Origin: UBA4742 sp037138595
GTDB lineage: Bacteria; Actinomycetota; Acidimicrobiia; Acidimicrobiales; Acidimicrobilacustridaceae
Assembly (NCBI GenBank): GCA_037138595.1
Contig: JBAXIB010000023.1
Span: forward strand, 1 to 51,697
DNA length: 51,697 nt
Reading direction: 5' to 3'
Shown here piece after piece: positions 24,030-32,838 of this stretch. Every line of letters begins with the position of its first letter. The first letter of the stretch is position 1. The notes under the pieces were generated by a model. That model saw only the letters and a list, made by a program, of their open reading frames with translations, was not told the DNA's origin and searched no databases. The translations under genes and the position numbers were made by a program.

Positions 24030-25352
24030 TTACTCGCGCTTGCGGACTCGCATCTTTACCGGCGTGGATCCAAGATCAAACGTCTCACGAAGCTTGCGTT
24101 CCAAGTACCTCAGGTAGGGGGCCGGAACATCCTTATTGGCAAACAAGGTGAACGTCGGTGGATCGGTGGCACCTTGCACGGCATACAAGACACGCACGCC
24201 GTGCGGTCCAGGTTGGGCCGATTGTGCTGCGCGGATAGCGTCGTTGACCTTCCGAGTAGGAACACGCTTGTGGTAATCGTCAATGGTGTCAGCAAGCGCA
24301 GGCAGCAAGCGCTGCACGCCTTTGCCGGTCAACGCACTGATCTTCAGCACTGGCGATTCGCCGAGAAAGTGTAATTTCTGTCCAACTTGGTAGGTCACCT
24401 CAGCATGTTCTTCGGCCGACAGTGTCTCCCACTTGTTCAACAGAACGACCACTGGACACCCAGCCGCATCGATCCGTTCGGCGAGTCGCTGGTCTTGATG
24501 GGTGATTCCCACGTTCGAGTCAATGATCAGGAGTGCGACGTCGGCACTATCAATCGATTGCAGTGCGCGAACAAACGAGTAGTACTCAGTTCCCTCATCG
24601 ATTTTGGCTTTTCGCCGCATGCCCGCCGTATCGACGAATCGGATCGGTCCATCGGGCGTCTCGACGATGGTGTCGATCGCGTCGCGAGTCGTACCAGGCA
24701 TATCGTGCACGACAGCCCGCTCGTCGCCGATCAAGCGATTGAACAGCGTCGATTTACCAACATTCGGACGCCCGACTAGGGCTACAGAAAAGATCTTTCC
24801 CCCGCGACCGTCGTCAGGGCCGCGCCCAAGGGATTCATCCTCTGGAACCGGCTCGGCTTCGGGCAGCACCGCTACGAGTGCATCGAGGAGGTCTCCGGTT
24901 CCGCGTCCGTGTAGCGCGCTGACGGGAAACGGGTCACCAAGCCCGAGCGATACGAACTCCCATGTTCCGGCCTCACGATTCGTGTCATCGACTTTATTAG
25001 TCACTACCAACACCGGCGTTTCAGATCGCCGCAACAGCTCGGCGATTCGACTGTCTTCTTCGGTGATTCCAACGACGGTGTCAACGACGAACAGTATGGC
25101 GTTGGCGTCCTTAATGGCCCGCTCGCTTTGTCGACTCACTTTGCTGTCCAGGTCATCACCGCCAGGCAGCCAACCGCCCGTGTCGACCAAGGTAAACGCA
25201 AAACCTTGCCATTCCGCCTCGACCTCTTTGCGGTCGCGAGTCACGCCTGGCTTTTCTTCGACGATTGCTTCGCGACGACCAACGATCCGGTTGAGCAATG
25301 TTGACTTTCCGACATTGGGTCGTCCGACGATCGCAACGGTAGGAAGGGTCAT
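24030..25352 (-). CDS. der: Ribosome biogenesis GTPase Der (EngA)
   Basis: A 440-residue double GTPase needed for 50S subunit assembly. Two G domains each show GRPNVGKS, a PG(V/T)TRD switch I, DTGG/DTAG and NK(V/W)(D/E). A C-terminal KH-like domain (about 350-440) follows. The frame runs upstream to 25505, but the conserved start MTLPTVAIVGRPNVG is the ATG at 25352, which overlaps the DUF512 stop as ATGA. In M. tuberculosis engA directly follows cmk; here ispH, the PhnZ-like gene, plsC and the DUF512 gene separate them. Confidence 0.97.
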   Translation of the reverse strand: MTLPTVAIVGRPNVGKSTLLNRIVGRREAIVEEKPGVTRDRKEVEAEWQGFAFTLVDTGGWLPGGDDLDSKVSRQSERAIKDANAILFVVDTVVGITEEDSRIAELLRRSETPVLVVTNKVDDTNREAGTWEFVSLGLGDPFPVSALHGRGTGDLLDALVAVLPEAEPVPEDESLGRGPDDGRGGKIFSVALVGRPNVGKSTLFNRLIGDERAVVHDMPGTTRDAIDTIVETPDGPIRFVDTAGMRRKAKIDEGTEYYSFVRALQSIDSADVALLIIDSNVGITHQDQRLAERIDAAGCPVVVLLNKWETLSAEEHAEVTYQVGQKLHFLGESPVLKISALTGKGVQRLLPALADTIDDYHKRVPTRKVNDAIRAAQSAQPGPHGVRVLYAVQGATDPPTFTLFANKDVPAPYLRYLERKLRETFDLGSTPVKMRVRKRE

Positions 25353-26779
25353 CGGGTGATCTCCGTTTGTTTCGAAAATGGTTGAGGTCGCGATGCGATA
25401 CCGAGTGCGTCGCGCAGTGCGATGCCATCCGCAGGAATAATTTCCACCAGTCGCGGCAACGACTCGGGTGTGGTCCCGTCGAGAAAACGGCCCTGGGATA
25501 GGCACACGTCAGGGAGCAAGTAGCGATGGCCCGATGGCTCATTGGCGAGCGTCCTCGCTATGTCCTCCCCCACCATGAGACCCGTCACTCCAATATTTCC
25601 GCCAAAGAACTCGTTTGCCACCTCAATGATCCGAATGTCTGTGCGATTGAGATCGTCAATCAGTGGTTGCAAAATTCGCGCCCCGTACGTGCCCGTCAGA
25701 ATGCCGATCGGAGCTCCCCTCGTTGCCCCGAGCGTTACAGCGGTGACTCCAGGGGTAGCAGCGCGGCTATCGAGCGAGATCCGTGGAGCTCGGTATCCTT
25801 CGGCGGGGGCGCCATCTACCCAGGCGAAGAATCCTGGTGCCGTTGGTGTCGCGATCGAGGATTGACCGGTGAATTCAAGTTCGAAGGTACGAGCCATTCC
25901 GATGCCATCTTCGTGCATTGAGAAATCTTCGTAGGTTCGAGCGTCAGGAAAAGGTAAATCTGCCAGCAAGTAATACTCGTCAGCAGCAAATACGAGACGG
26001 CGTCCCAGCGTTGCGAGAAAGACCTCTTGCCAATCATGAACTGCATCGATCACTGCCGATGCTTCGGCTTGCGAATGAGGACGCATGCGAGGCTCGTTCG
26101 ACCAACGACTGACACCAAGCGGCACGACACAAAGACTGGCGAGTCGATCGTAACGGTCAAGAATTCCAGCAAAGGTGTCATCCAAGATTGCACCGTCATT
26201 AATCCCCGGACAAACCACGACCTGTCCATGCACCTCGATGTCGTGGGCAAGTAACGCGCTCAACCAACGAAGGCTCGTCGCACCACGCCGGTTCCGTAAC
26301 ATGTCTGACCGAACTTCTGGGTCCGTGGCGTGAATGCTGACATTCAGCGGAGAAAGACGTTCAGTAACTACCCGCTCAAGGTCCGATTCGGTAAATCGTG
26401 TCAGCGTCGTGAAATTGCCGTAAAGAAACGAGAGACGAAAATCATCATCTTTCAAGTACAAGCTCTCACGCATACCCGGGGGTAATTGATAGATGAAGCA
26501 GAACTCGCAATGGTTATCGCATGTTCGCACTTGATCGAACAACGCCGAGTGGACATCGATACCGAGCGATTCCCCGGCAGCTTTCGCCACCGCCAGTGAT
26601 AACTCGAGTCCGCCACGATCAAGGTCAATCGTCGGATCCGCTTCATCGACCAACAGTTGGTAGCGGATCACATCACGAGGTACTTCGCCGTCGATCGCCA
26701 AAATGTGGTCCCCCACCACCACTCCGGCGCGCTCCGCGGGAGAACCCTCTGCCACGGCGGTAACTCGGGGGGAGGACAT
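25349..26779 (-). CDS. DUF512 radical SAM protein with N-terminal PDZ
   Basis: A 476-residue protein. A PDZ-like domain (about 4-60; SPAERAGVVVGDHILAIDG) precedes a radical SAM-type cluster motif CDNHCEFCFIYQLP (CxxxCxxC) and the DUF512 C-terminal domain (about 270-440; FAADEYYLLADLPFPDARTYEDF, GTYGARILQPLI). The family occurs in clostridia, Chloroflexi and some actinobacteria; its reaction is not established to my knowledge. It usually lies next to der, as here, where the two genes overlap by ATGA, so a link to ribosome or GTPase function is plausible. ATG at 26779 was chosen because TAGCCT lies eight bases upstream and the PDZ begins there. Confidence 0.88.
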   Translation of the reverse strand: MSSPRVTAVAEGSPAERAGVVVGDHILAIDGEVPRDVIRYQLLVDEADPTIDLDRGGLELSLAVAKAAGESLGIDVHSALFDQVRTCDNHCEFCFIYQLPPGMRESLYLKDDDFRLSFLYGNFTTLTRFTESDLERVVTERLSPLNVSIHATDPEVRSDMLRNRRGATSLRWLSALLAHDIEVHGQVVVCPGINDGAILDDTFAGILDRYDRLASLCVVPLGVSRWSNEPRMRPHSQAEASAVIDAVHDWQEVFLATLGRRLVFAADEYYLLADLPFPDARTYEDFSMHEDGIGMARTFELEFTGQSSIATPTAPGFFAWVDGAPAEGYRAPRISLDSRAATPGVTAVTLGATRGAPIGILTGTYGARILQPLIDDLNRTDIRIIEVANEFFGGNIGVTGLMVGEDIARTLANEPSGHRYLLPDVCLSQGRFLDGTTPESLPRLVEIIPADGIALRDALGIASRPQPFSKQTEITR

Positions 26780-26787
26780 GGCCCATG

Positions 26788-26793
26788 AGGCTA
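26788..26793 (-). promoter_or_regulatory. Candidate -10 box for the DUF512-der operon
   Basis: TAGCCT lies eight bases before the ATG at 26779. It faces the ispH promoter within a 48-base divergent gap. Confidence 0.35.
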
Positions 26794-26815
26794 CCGGTCG
26801 CCGTCGCCTGGCCGT

Positions 26816-26821
26816 TAGTCT
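26816..26821 (+). promoter_or_regulatory. Candidate -10 box for ispH
   Basis: TAGTCT lies six bases before the ispH ATG at 26828, without a Shine-Dalgarno sequence. Confidence 0.4.
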
Positions 26822-26827
26822 CACCCA

Positions 26828-27907
26828 ATGGTTGATCAGCAGTTTCAGTCACCCGAGCCCATGCGAGCCGGGTCCTCCGGGGTGAGCCAGGTGTTGCTGG
26901 CGACTCCCCGAGGCTTCTGCGCGGGGGTCGAAATGGCGATCAAAGCGCTAGCGTGGATGATTCGAGCTTTCGAACCACCCGTGTACTGCTATCACGAGAT
27001 TGTGCACAATCAGCGAGTCGTCGATCGGTTTCGTGATCTCGGAGTCATCTTTGTCGATGATATTGCTGAGGTTCCCGCCGGTATGCCCATCATGCTCAGC
27101 GCTCACGGCTCGGCTCCCGAAGTTGTCGCGAGCGCGCGAGAGCGAGGTGGCTACGTCGTTGACGCGGTTTGCCCCCTCGTAACGAAGGTGCACCACGAAG
27201 TAAAGGTCCGGGCGAGTAAGGGCTATCAAATTGTCTATGTCGGTCATGAAGGCCACGAGGAAGCAGTAGGAACGATGGCCGTCGCTCCAGATGCCATACA
27301 CCGAGTCGAGCGTGTCGCTGACGTCGACGCACTTCCCGAGTTTGATCAACCAGTCGCCATGTTGGCCCAAACCACCCTCAGTCATCGCGATTGGCAAGAT
27401 GTGCTGGAAGCAACATCGTCCCGGTTCCCCGACATGTGGATGCCTGGTCGCAGCGACTTATGCTTTGCCACAACAAACCGCCAATCCGCGTTAATGGAAA
27501 TCGCTCCCCGGTGCGATGCGGTCGTGGTGATTGGTTCGGCCAATTCCTCGAATACTCGAGCACTTGAAACCTTGGCGCGCGACGCGGGATGCCCACGGGT
27601 GTTTCGCCTCAACGGCGCCGAAGAACTGCCAGATGATCTTTTTGGCGTAGTCGGCGTAACTGCAGGAGCGTCAGCGCCTGAGGAACTCGTCGAAGCAGTG
27701 ATTGCTCGGCTCAATCCAACCGACGGAGTGGTAGAGGTCGCGTTTACTGATGAGGACGAATATTTTCCACCTCCCCGCAATTTGCGGGACATGCTCGCCA
27801 CCCTCGACATCTGCGCCACCTTCAGCCTGGGTGGACCAGTAGCGACCCGACCCCCAGTCAATGACCGACTCGTACATGCCAGCGATGTCCTCGCAACCCT
27901 TGGCTAG
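26828..27907 (+). CDS. ispH: 4-hydroxy-3-methylbut-2-enyl diphosphate reductase
   Basis: A 359-residue iron-sulfur enzyme. It performs the last step of the MEP pathway, reducing HMBPP to IPP and DMAPP. Three cluster cysteines are visible in PRGFCAGV, DAVCPLVTKVH and SDLCFATTNRQ, with EIVHN and SAHGSAP substrate-contact motifs and the SSNTRAL region. Length is slightly above the norm because of a nonconserved N terminus of about 20 residues; an internal ATG at 26861 is an alternative start. The TAGTCT box favours 26828. It is divergent from the DUF512-der operon and followed by the PhnZ-like gene on the same strand. Confidence 0.96.
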   Translation: MVDQQFQSPEPMRAGSSGVSQVLLATPRGFCAGVEMAIKALAWMIRAFEPPVYCYHEIVHNQRVVDRFRDLGVIFVDDIAEVPAGMPIMLSAHGSAPEVVASARERGGYVVDAVCPLVTKVHHEVKVRASKGYQIVYVGHEGHEEAVGTMAVAPDAIHRVERVADVDALPEFDQPVAMLAQTTLSHRDWQDVLEATSSRFPDMWMPGRSDLCFATTNRQSALMEIAPRCDAVVVIGSANSSNTRALETLARDAGCPRVFRLNGAEELPDDLFGVVGVTAGASAPEELVEAVIARLNPTDGVVEVAFTDEDEYFPPPRNLRDMLATLDICATFSLGGPVATRPPVNDRLVHASDVLATLG

Positions 27908-27972
27908 TGGTTCAACCACCATTCCGATCAAGCATTCTGCATCACGATGCCAAGGACTGGCAGACTACGACT

Positions 27973-28521
27973 ATGACTGAAACCTTCACCCGCATGGATG
28001 AGTCCACCCTTGAGCAATGGCAAGCTATTGGTCACGAAACCGCGACGAACCAACACCGTGTGGCCGATCGAATTATTGGCCTGCTCACGTCACTGAGCGA
28101 CATAACTGACGGTTTCATCACCGACCAACTGACTCACTGTCTCCAAACTGCTACCCGAGCAGAGCGTGACGGCGCTGAACCCGAAGTCGTGTTCGCCTCG
28201 CTGTGTCACGACATCGGAAAAGCCATCAGCGTCCCGAATCATCCAGCAATTGCCGCAGAGATAGTTCGCCCCTATGTCAGCGAAGACGTCTACAACATGG
28301 TTCGGACTCACCAAGATTTTCAGGGGCGCCACTACTACGCACATTTTGGGGGAGATCCTGACGCGCGGGATCAATACGAAGGCGAAACCTTCTATGCGTT
28401 GACCGCCCAATTCGCCGACGAGTGGGACCAACTCGCCTTTGACCCTGATTATGACACGCTGCCACTGAATCATTTCGAGCCGCTGATACGCGAGATCACA
28501 GCTCGCGCTCGATTGATGTAA
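27973..28521 (+). CDS. HD-domain protein of the PhnZ/MIOX-like oxygenase type
   Basis: A 182-residue HD-domain protein. Metal-ligand positions are His55, His79-Asp80 (LCHDIGKA), His90 (PNHPAIAA), His113 (VRTHQDF) and an Asp near 149 (FADEWDQLAFD). The extra histidines and the HYYAHFGGD segment fit the PhnZ/myo-inositol-oxygenase group of mixed-valent diiron oxygenases (the HDIG proteins of phosphonate operons) better than ordinary phosphohydrolases. No phosphonate gene is nearby, so the substrate is open. ATG at 27973 is favoured over a GTG at 27907 that overlaps the ispH stop. It is convergent with plsC. Confidence 0.72.
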   Translation: MTETFTRMDESTLEQWQAIGHETATNQHRVADRIIGLLTSLSDITDGFITDQLTHCLQTATRAERDGAEPEVVFASLCHDIGKAISVPNHPAIAAEIVRPYVSEDVYNMVRTHQDFQGRHYYAHFGGDPDARDQYEGETFYALTAQFADEWDQLAFDPDYDTLPLNHFEPLIREITARARLM

Positions 28522-28577
28522 CTCAACAGGTGACGCGCTGACCTGACTAAAAGGTCGACAGTGAACGCAATCGTCGC

Positions 28578-29354
28578 TCAGGTCGAACTTTCTGCTTCCT
28601 CTGAAGAATCACCGCCGCTTGTCGCCTCTTGGTGGTCCTGCGCCGTTGAGCGTCCTGCCAGAACCTGTGCTTCGTCGAACAATCGCTGGGTCGTGGCCGA
28701 GAGGTCAGCAGTCATCGCTTTGATCGCTTTGCGAGATGTGCGGCCACTTGCGTTTCCCGCCGGGGGAAACAGTGGCGCACCGATCACAATCGTCATGCGC
28801 ACTGGGTGAACCATCTTGGAACCCTTAGGCATCGCGGCTTCGGTCCCGCCGAGTCCGACTGGGACGATCGGAACTCCGGTTCGACATGACAAAAACGCTG
28901 CGCCATCAAAGAAGTGTGCGACATGTGGGCCGAATTGACGGGTCCCTTCAGGGAACAACACCAAAACTTCACCGCGATCGAGAACAACCTGGCAGGCACG
29001 CAGTGCCTCGCGGTCAGCGCTTCCCCGCTGAACGGGAAACCCGCCGAGCGCAGTAAAGAACCAAGCACCGAAGGAACCTTTCCACAGCGATTCCTTACCC
29101 ATATAACGAAGCCTTCGACTTGTTGCCAGTGCAATGAATGGGGTGTCGAGGTTCGATCGGTGGATGGGCGACAAGATAAACGGTCCGCTATCAGGAATAT
29201 TCTCTCCGCCCACAACTTTTGCTCGAAAATAGGTGCGTGTGATGACAACGATGATGCCGCGCATGAACCGATAGAACACGCGCTGGCCGAAGGACATCTT
29301 TTCACCGAACTCGTGTCCATCCGGGTGAATGATCACTGTTTGGTCAGATGACAT
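28578..29354 (-). CDS. plsC: 1-acyl-sn-glycerol-3-phosphate acyltransferase family protein
   Basis: A 258-residue acyltransferase of the PlsC family, making phosphatidic acid from lysophosphatidic acid and acyl-ACP or acyl-CoA at the membrane. The catalytic HX4D motif (HRSNLD) and the glycerol-phosphate binding FPEGTR are present, with a hydrophobic segment (RGIIVVITRTYF) near residues 32-43. The C-terminal 40 residues are acidic and low in complexity. It follows cmk by 9 bases, and TAGGTT six bases before the ATG may give an extra promoter. Cmk followed by a PlsC-type gene is a common bacterial order. The exact acyl acceptor is inferred. Confidence 0.87.
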   Translation of the reverse strand: MSSDQTVIIHPDGHEFGEKMSFGQRVFYRFMRGIIVVITRTYFRAKVVGGENIPDSGPFILSPIHRSNLDTPFIALATSRRLRYMGKESLWKGSFGAWFFTALGGFPVQRGSADREALRACQVVLDRGEVLVLFPEGTRQFGPHVAHFFDGAAFLSCRTGVPIVPVGLGGTEAAMPKGSKMVHPVRMTIVIGAPLFPPAGNASGRTSRKAIKAMTADLSATTQRLFDEAQVLAGRSTAQDHQEATSGGDSSEEAESST

Positions 29355-29360
29355 GCGGAA

Positions 29361-29366
29361 AACCTA
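29361..29366 (-). promoter_or_regulatory. Candidate -10 box for plsC
   Basis: TAGGTT lies six bases before the plsC ATG and overlaps the cmk stop codon. Confidence 0.35.
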
Positions 29367-29999
29367 AGTTAAATTGCTGAGAACTGCAGCGATGATCTCG
29401 TCGACAGTCATCTCACTTGTGTCAATCACAATCGCATCTGAGGCCTCACGCAGTGGATCATGGGCGCGACCCTGGTCCAATGCATCGCGCCGAGCGAGAT
29501 CGGTAGCAACGGTCTCATAGGCAAGGTCGGACACCTCATTGGACCGCCTCATCGCTCGGACTTCAGGTGATGCATCGAGATAAATCTTGAGTTCTGCATC
29601 AGGGAAGACGACCGTACCGATATCACGCCCCTCGAGGACTCCTCCGCCACGTTTGGCTGCCCAAGCGCGCTGGCGAATTCTCATCTCTTCGCGCACAAGT
29701 GGGTTTGCTGCAACGATGCTGACCGCGCGAGTGACCTCGGGTCCACGAATCTCGATCGTGGCATCGACCCCGTCAACCATGACGGTACCGTCTGGGGACA
29801 TCCGCAGTTCAAGACCCATGGCGACATGGGCTACTGGAGCGACGTCGTCGGGATCGATTCCTCGCCTGATCGCAGCAAACGCAACGGACCGATACATCGC
29901 TCCAGTATCGAGATACTCAAGTCCCAAGCGAGACGCCAGTGCACGCGCAACGGTGGATTTACCGGAACCGGCGGGGCCGTCTATCGCAATCACTCTCAT
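29364..29999 (-). CDS. cmk: Cytidylate kinase
   Basis: A 211-residue P-loop kinase that phosphorylates CMP and dCMP with ATP. The Walker A GPAGSGKST is at residues 8-16, followed by the Cmk-specific LEYLDTGAMYRSVAF and the GRDIGTVVFPDAELKIYLDAS segment; a Lid-like RRDALDQGR is near 168-176. Full length. It starts 12 bases after aroA and leads into plsC. In M. tuberculosis cmk follows rluB directly; here aroH, tyrA and aroA lie between. Confidence 0.96.
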   Translation of the reverse strand: MRVIAIDGPAGSGKSTVARALASRLGLEYLDTGAMYRSVAFAAIRRGIDPDDVAPVAHVAMGLELRMSPDGTVMVDGVDATIEIRGPEVTRAVSIVAANPLVREEMRIRQRAWAAKRGGGVLEGRDIGTVVFPDAELKIYLDASPEVRAMRRSNEVSDLAYETVATDLARRDALDQGRAHDPLREASDAIVIDTSEMTVDEIIAAVLSNLT

Positions 30000-30011
30000 G
30001 GTTTCTTCACC

Positions 30012-31382
30012 CTATCGGTCGATTAGACGTTGTTCGGCTTGACCCCCGGACGCTCCATTGGAGCAAACGGACTCAAACACGCGCCAAAAATCCGGGAAGG
30101 TCTTCGTGACACAACCAGGGTCACTGATGGCTATTCCAGGGTTGCGCAATCCGAGCAGTGCAAAGCTCATCGCCATTCGGTGATCGTCATAAGTCGCGAT
30201 GACGCACGGGCTCGGCATGCCGGGATTCACGATGAACCCATCGACGGTTTCGGCGGCGTCGATACCACACCGTGCGAGTTCGGTCACGACAGCCTTTATG
30301 CGGTCTGACTCCTTCTTCCGGATAAATCCAATCCCGGTTACTTCGCACGGACCGTCGGCGAACACCGCTACCGCAGCGAATGTTTGTGCGGTGTCGGACA
30401 TTTCTCCCATGTCGACGTGCACGGCTTTCAATTGCTTAGGACCGCGTACTTCGGTCCAGTCGATACCGCTGGTCACTTCGCAACCCATCGCAACGAGAAC
30501 ATCGACAAAGGCCATGTCACCTTGGGATGAAGCGGTCCCTAATCCCTCGACCCGAATTGAACTACCAGTAATAGCGGCGATGGCGAAAAAATAGGACGCA
30601 GCTGACGCGTCTGGCTCGACCTCAAAATCGCACGGCAGGTATCGAGTTGGTAACACCACATAAGTAGTGCTGTCGGCATCATGGTTGACAATGACCTCGG
30701 CACCAAAAGCACTCATTACCGAAAGAGTCAGATCGATATAACTCTCGGAGACCATTGGATGAGGCACTTCTATCTGAAGGCCAGCATCGAACATTGGACC
30801 AGCCAGCAAAAGCCCCGAAGTGAACTGGCTGGACTCCCCTGCTGCAACCTTCACCATCTCGAGTTTCGAGAGTGATCCTTGCGTACGTATGACCACGGGA
30901 AGCTGACCGGCCAGATCCTTTGGCTCAACTATCGCGCCGAGATCACGCATGGCATCGAAGACTCCACTCATCGGGCGCGACCGCAGTGACTCGCCGCCAT
31001 CGAGTACATACTCGCCTTCAGCTAATAGAAGAAGCGGGGCCACAAATCGGGCGGTAGTCCCCGACAGAACCGCATTCAGGGCCGCGCGATCATTCGGGAT
31101 GATTCGCTCCGAGTGTGGGCTCGAGATCGTCAAACATCCATCACGTTCATCCACAGCGATCACAAACCCCAATTGCCCGAGGCAGTCGATCATTGCTGCT
31201 GTGTCATCAGCGAATAACGCTCCCGAGATACGAGATGTACCCGCCGAAAGCACCGCACACACGAGTGCGCGATTCGTCACACTCTTTGAGCCAGGTACTC
31301 GAACAGAGTCCACGACAGGGATCGACATCGGCACAACAATGTAAGGATCAATCGGTGGCTCCGACATCGTGCTGGTGGTCAT
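30012..31382 (-). CDS. aroA: 3-phosphoshikimate 1-carboxyvinyltransferase (EPSP synthase)
   Basis: A 456-residue shikimate-pathway enzyme that joins phosphoenolpyruvate to shikimate 3-phosphate. The two-domain EPSP fold shows PGSKSVTNRAL (about 30-40), LNAVLSGTTARFVAPLL, DGGESLRSRPM, ASAASYFFAIAA, the RKKESDRI loop and DDHRMAMSFALLG near the C terminus. The ATG overlaps the tyrA stop as ATGA, so aroH-tyrA-aroA appears to be one coupled unit for aromatic amino acids. The C-terminal 20 residues are variable. Function is certain. Confidence 0.96.
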   Translation of the reverse strand: MTTSTMSEPPIDPYIVVPMSIPVVDSVRVPGSKSVTNRALVCAVLSAGTSRISGALFADDTAAMIDCLGQLGFVIAVDERDGCLTISSPHSERIIPNDRAALNAVLSGTTARFVAPLLLLAEGEYVLDGGESLRSRPMSGVFDAMRDLGAIVEPKDLAGQLPVVIRTQGSLSKLEMVKVAAGESSQFTSGLLLAGPMFDAGLQIEVPHPMVSESYIDLTLSVMSAFGAEVIVNHDADSTTYVVLPTRYLPCDFEVEPDASAASYFFAIAAITGSSIRVEGLGTASSQGDMAFVDVLVAMGCEVTSGIDWTEVRGPKQLKAVHVDMGEMSDTAQTFAAVAVFADGPCEVTGIGFIRKKESDRIKAVVTELARCGIDAAETVDGFIVNPGMPSPCVIATYDDHRMAMSFALLGLRNPGIAISDPGCVTKTFPDFWRVFESVCSNGASGGQAEQRLIDR

Positions 31383-32449
31383 TCGATGCGATGTTGGGTC
31401 GGTCGATAGCCCGCCGCAGTGAGTCCAGTTTGGAAACGATCTCCTAACGTCATATCCACCAGAAGGATAAGCACGCCCTCGTTGCCCTCGAGGGAATGAG
31501 CAATCTCGAAATCGGCGATACTGACATCAAGGTCTGTTGCCAAGGTGAAAATTGGAGCGAGTGCACCCTGTTGATCGGGAATCGTCACCCGGATCTCAAC
31601 CAAGTCCTCGGGACGAGCAACTCGGGCGGGTAACGCGATCCTCGCTTTACGAGCGGACTCGAGTACCTCAAGCAAGCCATTGCGATCATCTGTTTCGATA
31701 ATTTCCCGGACTTCGACAAGCGCATCAATCAACCGTCCAAGTTCATCGACAATGGCATCGCGATTCTCAGCACAGATGTCTGGCCATATTCCGGGTTGAC
31801 CCGCGGAAATTCTCGTCATGTCACGAAATCCACCAGCGGCGAGCCGCAAAACGGCGCGATGTTCTTCGGAACGCTCCGAAGCAAGCCGCATCATCGTCGC
31901 CGCGGTCAGGTGGGGAACGTGCGATACCGCAGCAACAAGCGAGTCGTGCCGGCTCGGAGGGATCGCTAGTACCGATGCTCCGAATGTCGTCACGATCGAA
32001 CGAATCGTGGCAAATGCCGAATCATCAGTTCCATCGATTGGCGTCAGTACCCATGTCGCACCCTCGAACATATCGGCACGCGCCCCGTCAACGCCGTCGA
32101 GTTCGCTACCGGCCATTGGATGACCGCCAACGAAACGAGGATCAGACATCAAGCTCAACATCGGAGCCTTCACACTTCCGACATCGGTTACCAAGCCCGC
32201 GGTTGATCGAAGTGCGAACTGCGCTTGGTCAAGCACGGCTCCAACCGGAGTCGCCACAAATGTCACATCAGCAGATTCATCAAACCCGATCACGTCTAGT
32301 GCCCCGAGTACCAGTGCGCGCTGTGCCATTTCAGGCGAATCGTCGCTGCCGGTTACATGCCATCCCTGGGCGCGTAAGGCCAAGCCAATTGACCCACCGA
32401 TGAGTCCAGTGCCGATCACCTGGGCTCGCCGACTTTCTGAAGTATCCAT
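31379..32449 (-). CDS. tyrA: Prephenate dehydrogenase with C-terminal ACT domain
   Basis: A 356-residue TyrA. It makes 4-hydroxyphenylpyruvate from prephenate with NAD(P). The Rossmann motif GTGLIGGSIG is at 13-22, TDVGSVK and GGHPMAGSE form the active-site region, and SRHDSLVAAVSHVPH follows. Residues about 280-355 form an ACT domain (VEIRVTIPDQQGALAPIFTLA), usually a feedback site for tyrosine. The open frame extends to 32497, but that overlaps aroH; ATG at 32449 lies 7 bases past the aroH stop. It is coupled to aroA by ATGA. Confidence 0.94.
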   Translation of the reverse strand: MDTSESRRAQVIGTGLIGGSIGLALRAQGWHVTGSDDSPEMAQRALVLGALDVIGFDESADVTFVATPVGAVLDQAQFALRSTAGLVTDVGSVKAPMLSLMSDPRFVGGHPMAGSELDGVDGARADMFEGATWVLTPIDGTDDSAFATIRSIVTTFGASVLAIPPSRHDSLVAAVSHVPHLTAATMMRLASERSEEHRAVLRLAAGGFRDMTRISAGQPGIWPDICAENRDAIVDELGRLIDALVEVREIIETDDRNGLLEVLESARKARIALPARVARPEDLVEIRVTIPDQQGALAPIFTLATDLDVSIADFEIAHSLEGNEGVLILLVDMTLGDRFQTGLTAAGYRPTQHRIE

Positions 32450-32456
32450 CAGATGA

Positions 32457-32825
32457 TCAACGTGGGAGGTCGTCCCGAAGGCCGGCTGCACCCTCAAGAT
32501 AGATGTGGTGCAGGTCAGCGCGAGCTAAATCGGTGTTGACATGCATCATGATTCGAATACAGAACGGCTGCGCACCAACAATGTCGAGCTCGCGAGCACA
32601 CATCAACGGCACGTCGCCCAAGCCATTCTGTCGTGCGGCTTGGGCCGGAAACATGGAATGGATGTCCTTTGTCGCGGTAAAGATCACACTGATGATGTCG
32701 TCATGTTCAACGCTATTTTCGGTCAACATTTGCGCCAGCAGCGCATTCGTTCGCTCGCGTACTTGCTCCGGCAAATCGGAATCAACGGTGGTAGCACCAC
32801 GTATCGCACGCACCCCAGCAGACAT
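32457..32825 (-). CDS. aroH: Chorismate mutase, AroH type
   Basis: A 122-residue monofunctional chorismate mutase of the trimeric AroH fold, different from the more common AroQ helix bundle. The family pattern is complete: VRAIRGATTVD at the start, ISVIFTATKDIHSMFPAQAAR, PLMCARELD, CIRIMMHVNT and HIYLEGAAGLRDD at the end. It makes prephenate for the adjacent tyrA. TAATAT lies seven bases before the ATG and overlaps the end of rluB, suggesting an internal promoter for the aromatic block. Confidence 0.93.
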   Translation of the reverse strand: MSAGVRAIRGATTVDSDLPEQVRERTNALLAQMLTENSVEHDDIISVIFTATKDIHSMFPAQAARQNGLGDVPLMCARELDIVGAQPFCIRIMMHVNTDLARADLHHIYLEGAAGLRDDLPR

Positions 32826-32832
32826 GTCGCCG

Positions 32833-32838
32833 ATATTA
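32833..32838 (-). promoter_or_regulatory. Candidate -10 box for aroH-tyrA-aroA
   Basis: TAATAT, close to the TATAAT consensus, lies seven bases before the aroH ATG. Confidence 0.45.

Noticed and set aside
24604..25359. 251-codon plus-strand frame opposite der
   Set aside because: Der is unmistakable; the antisense frame is Ser/Arg/Thr-rich and has no domain.
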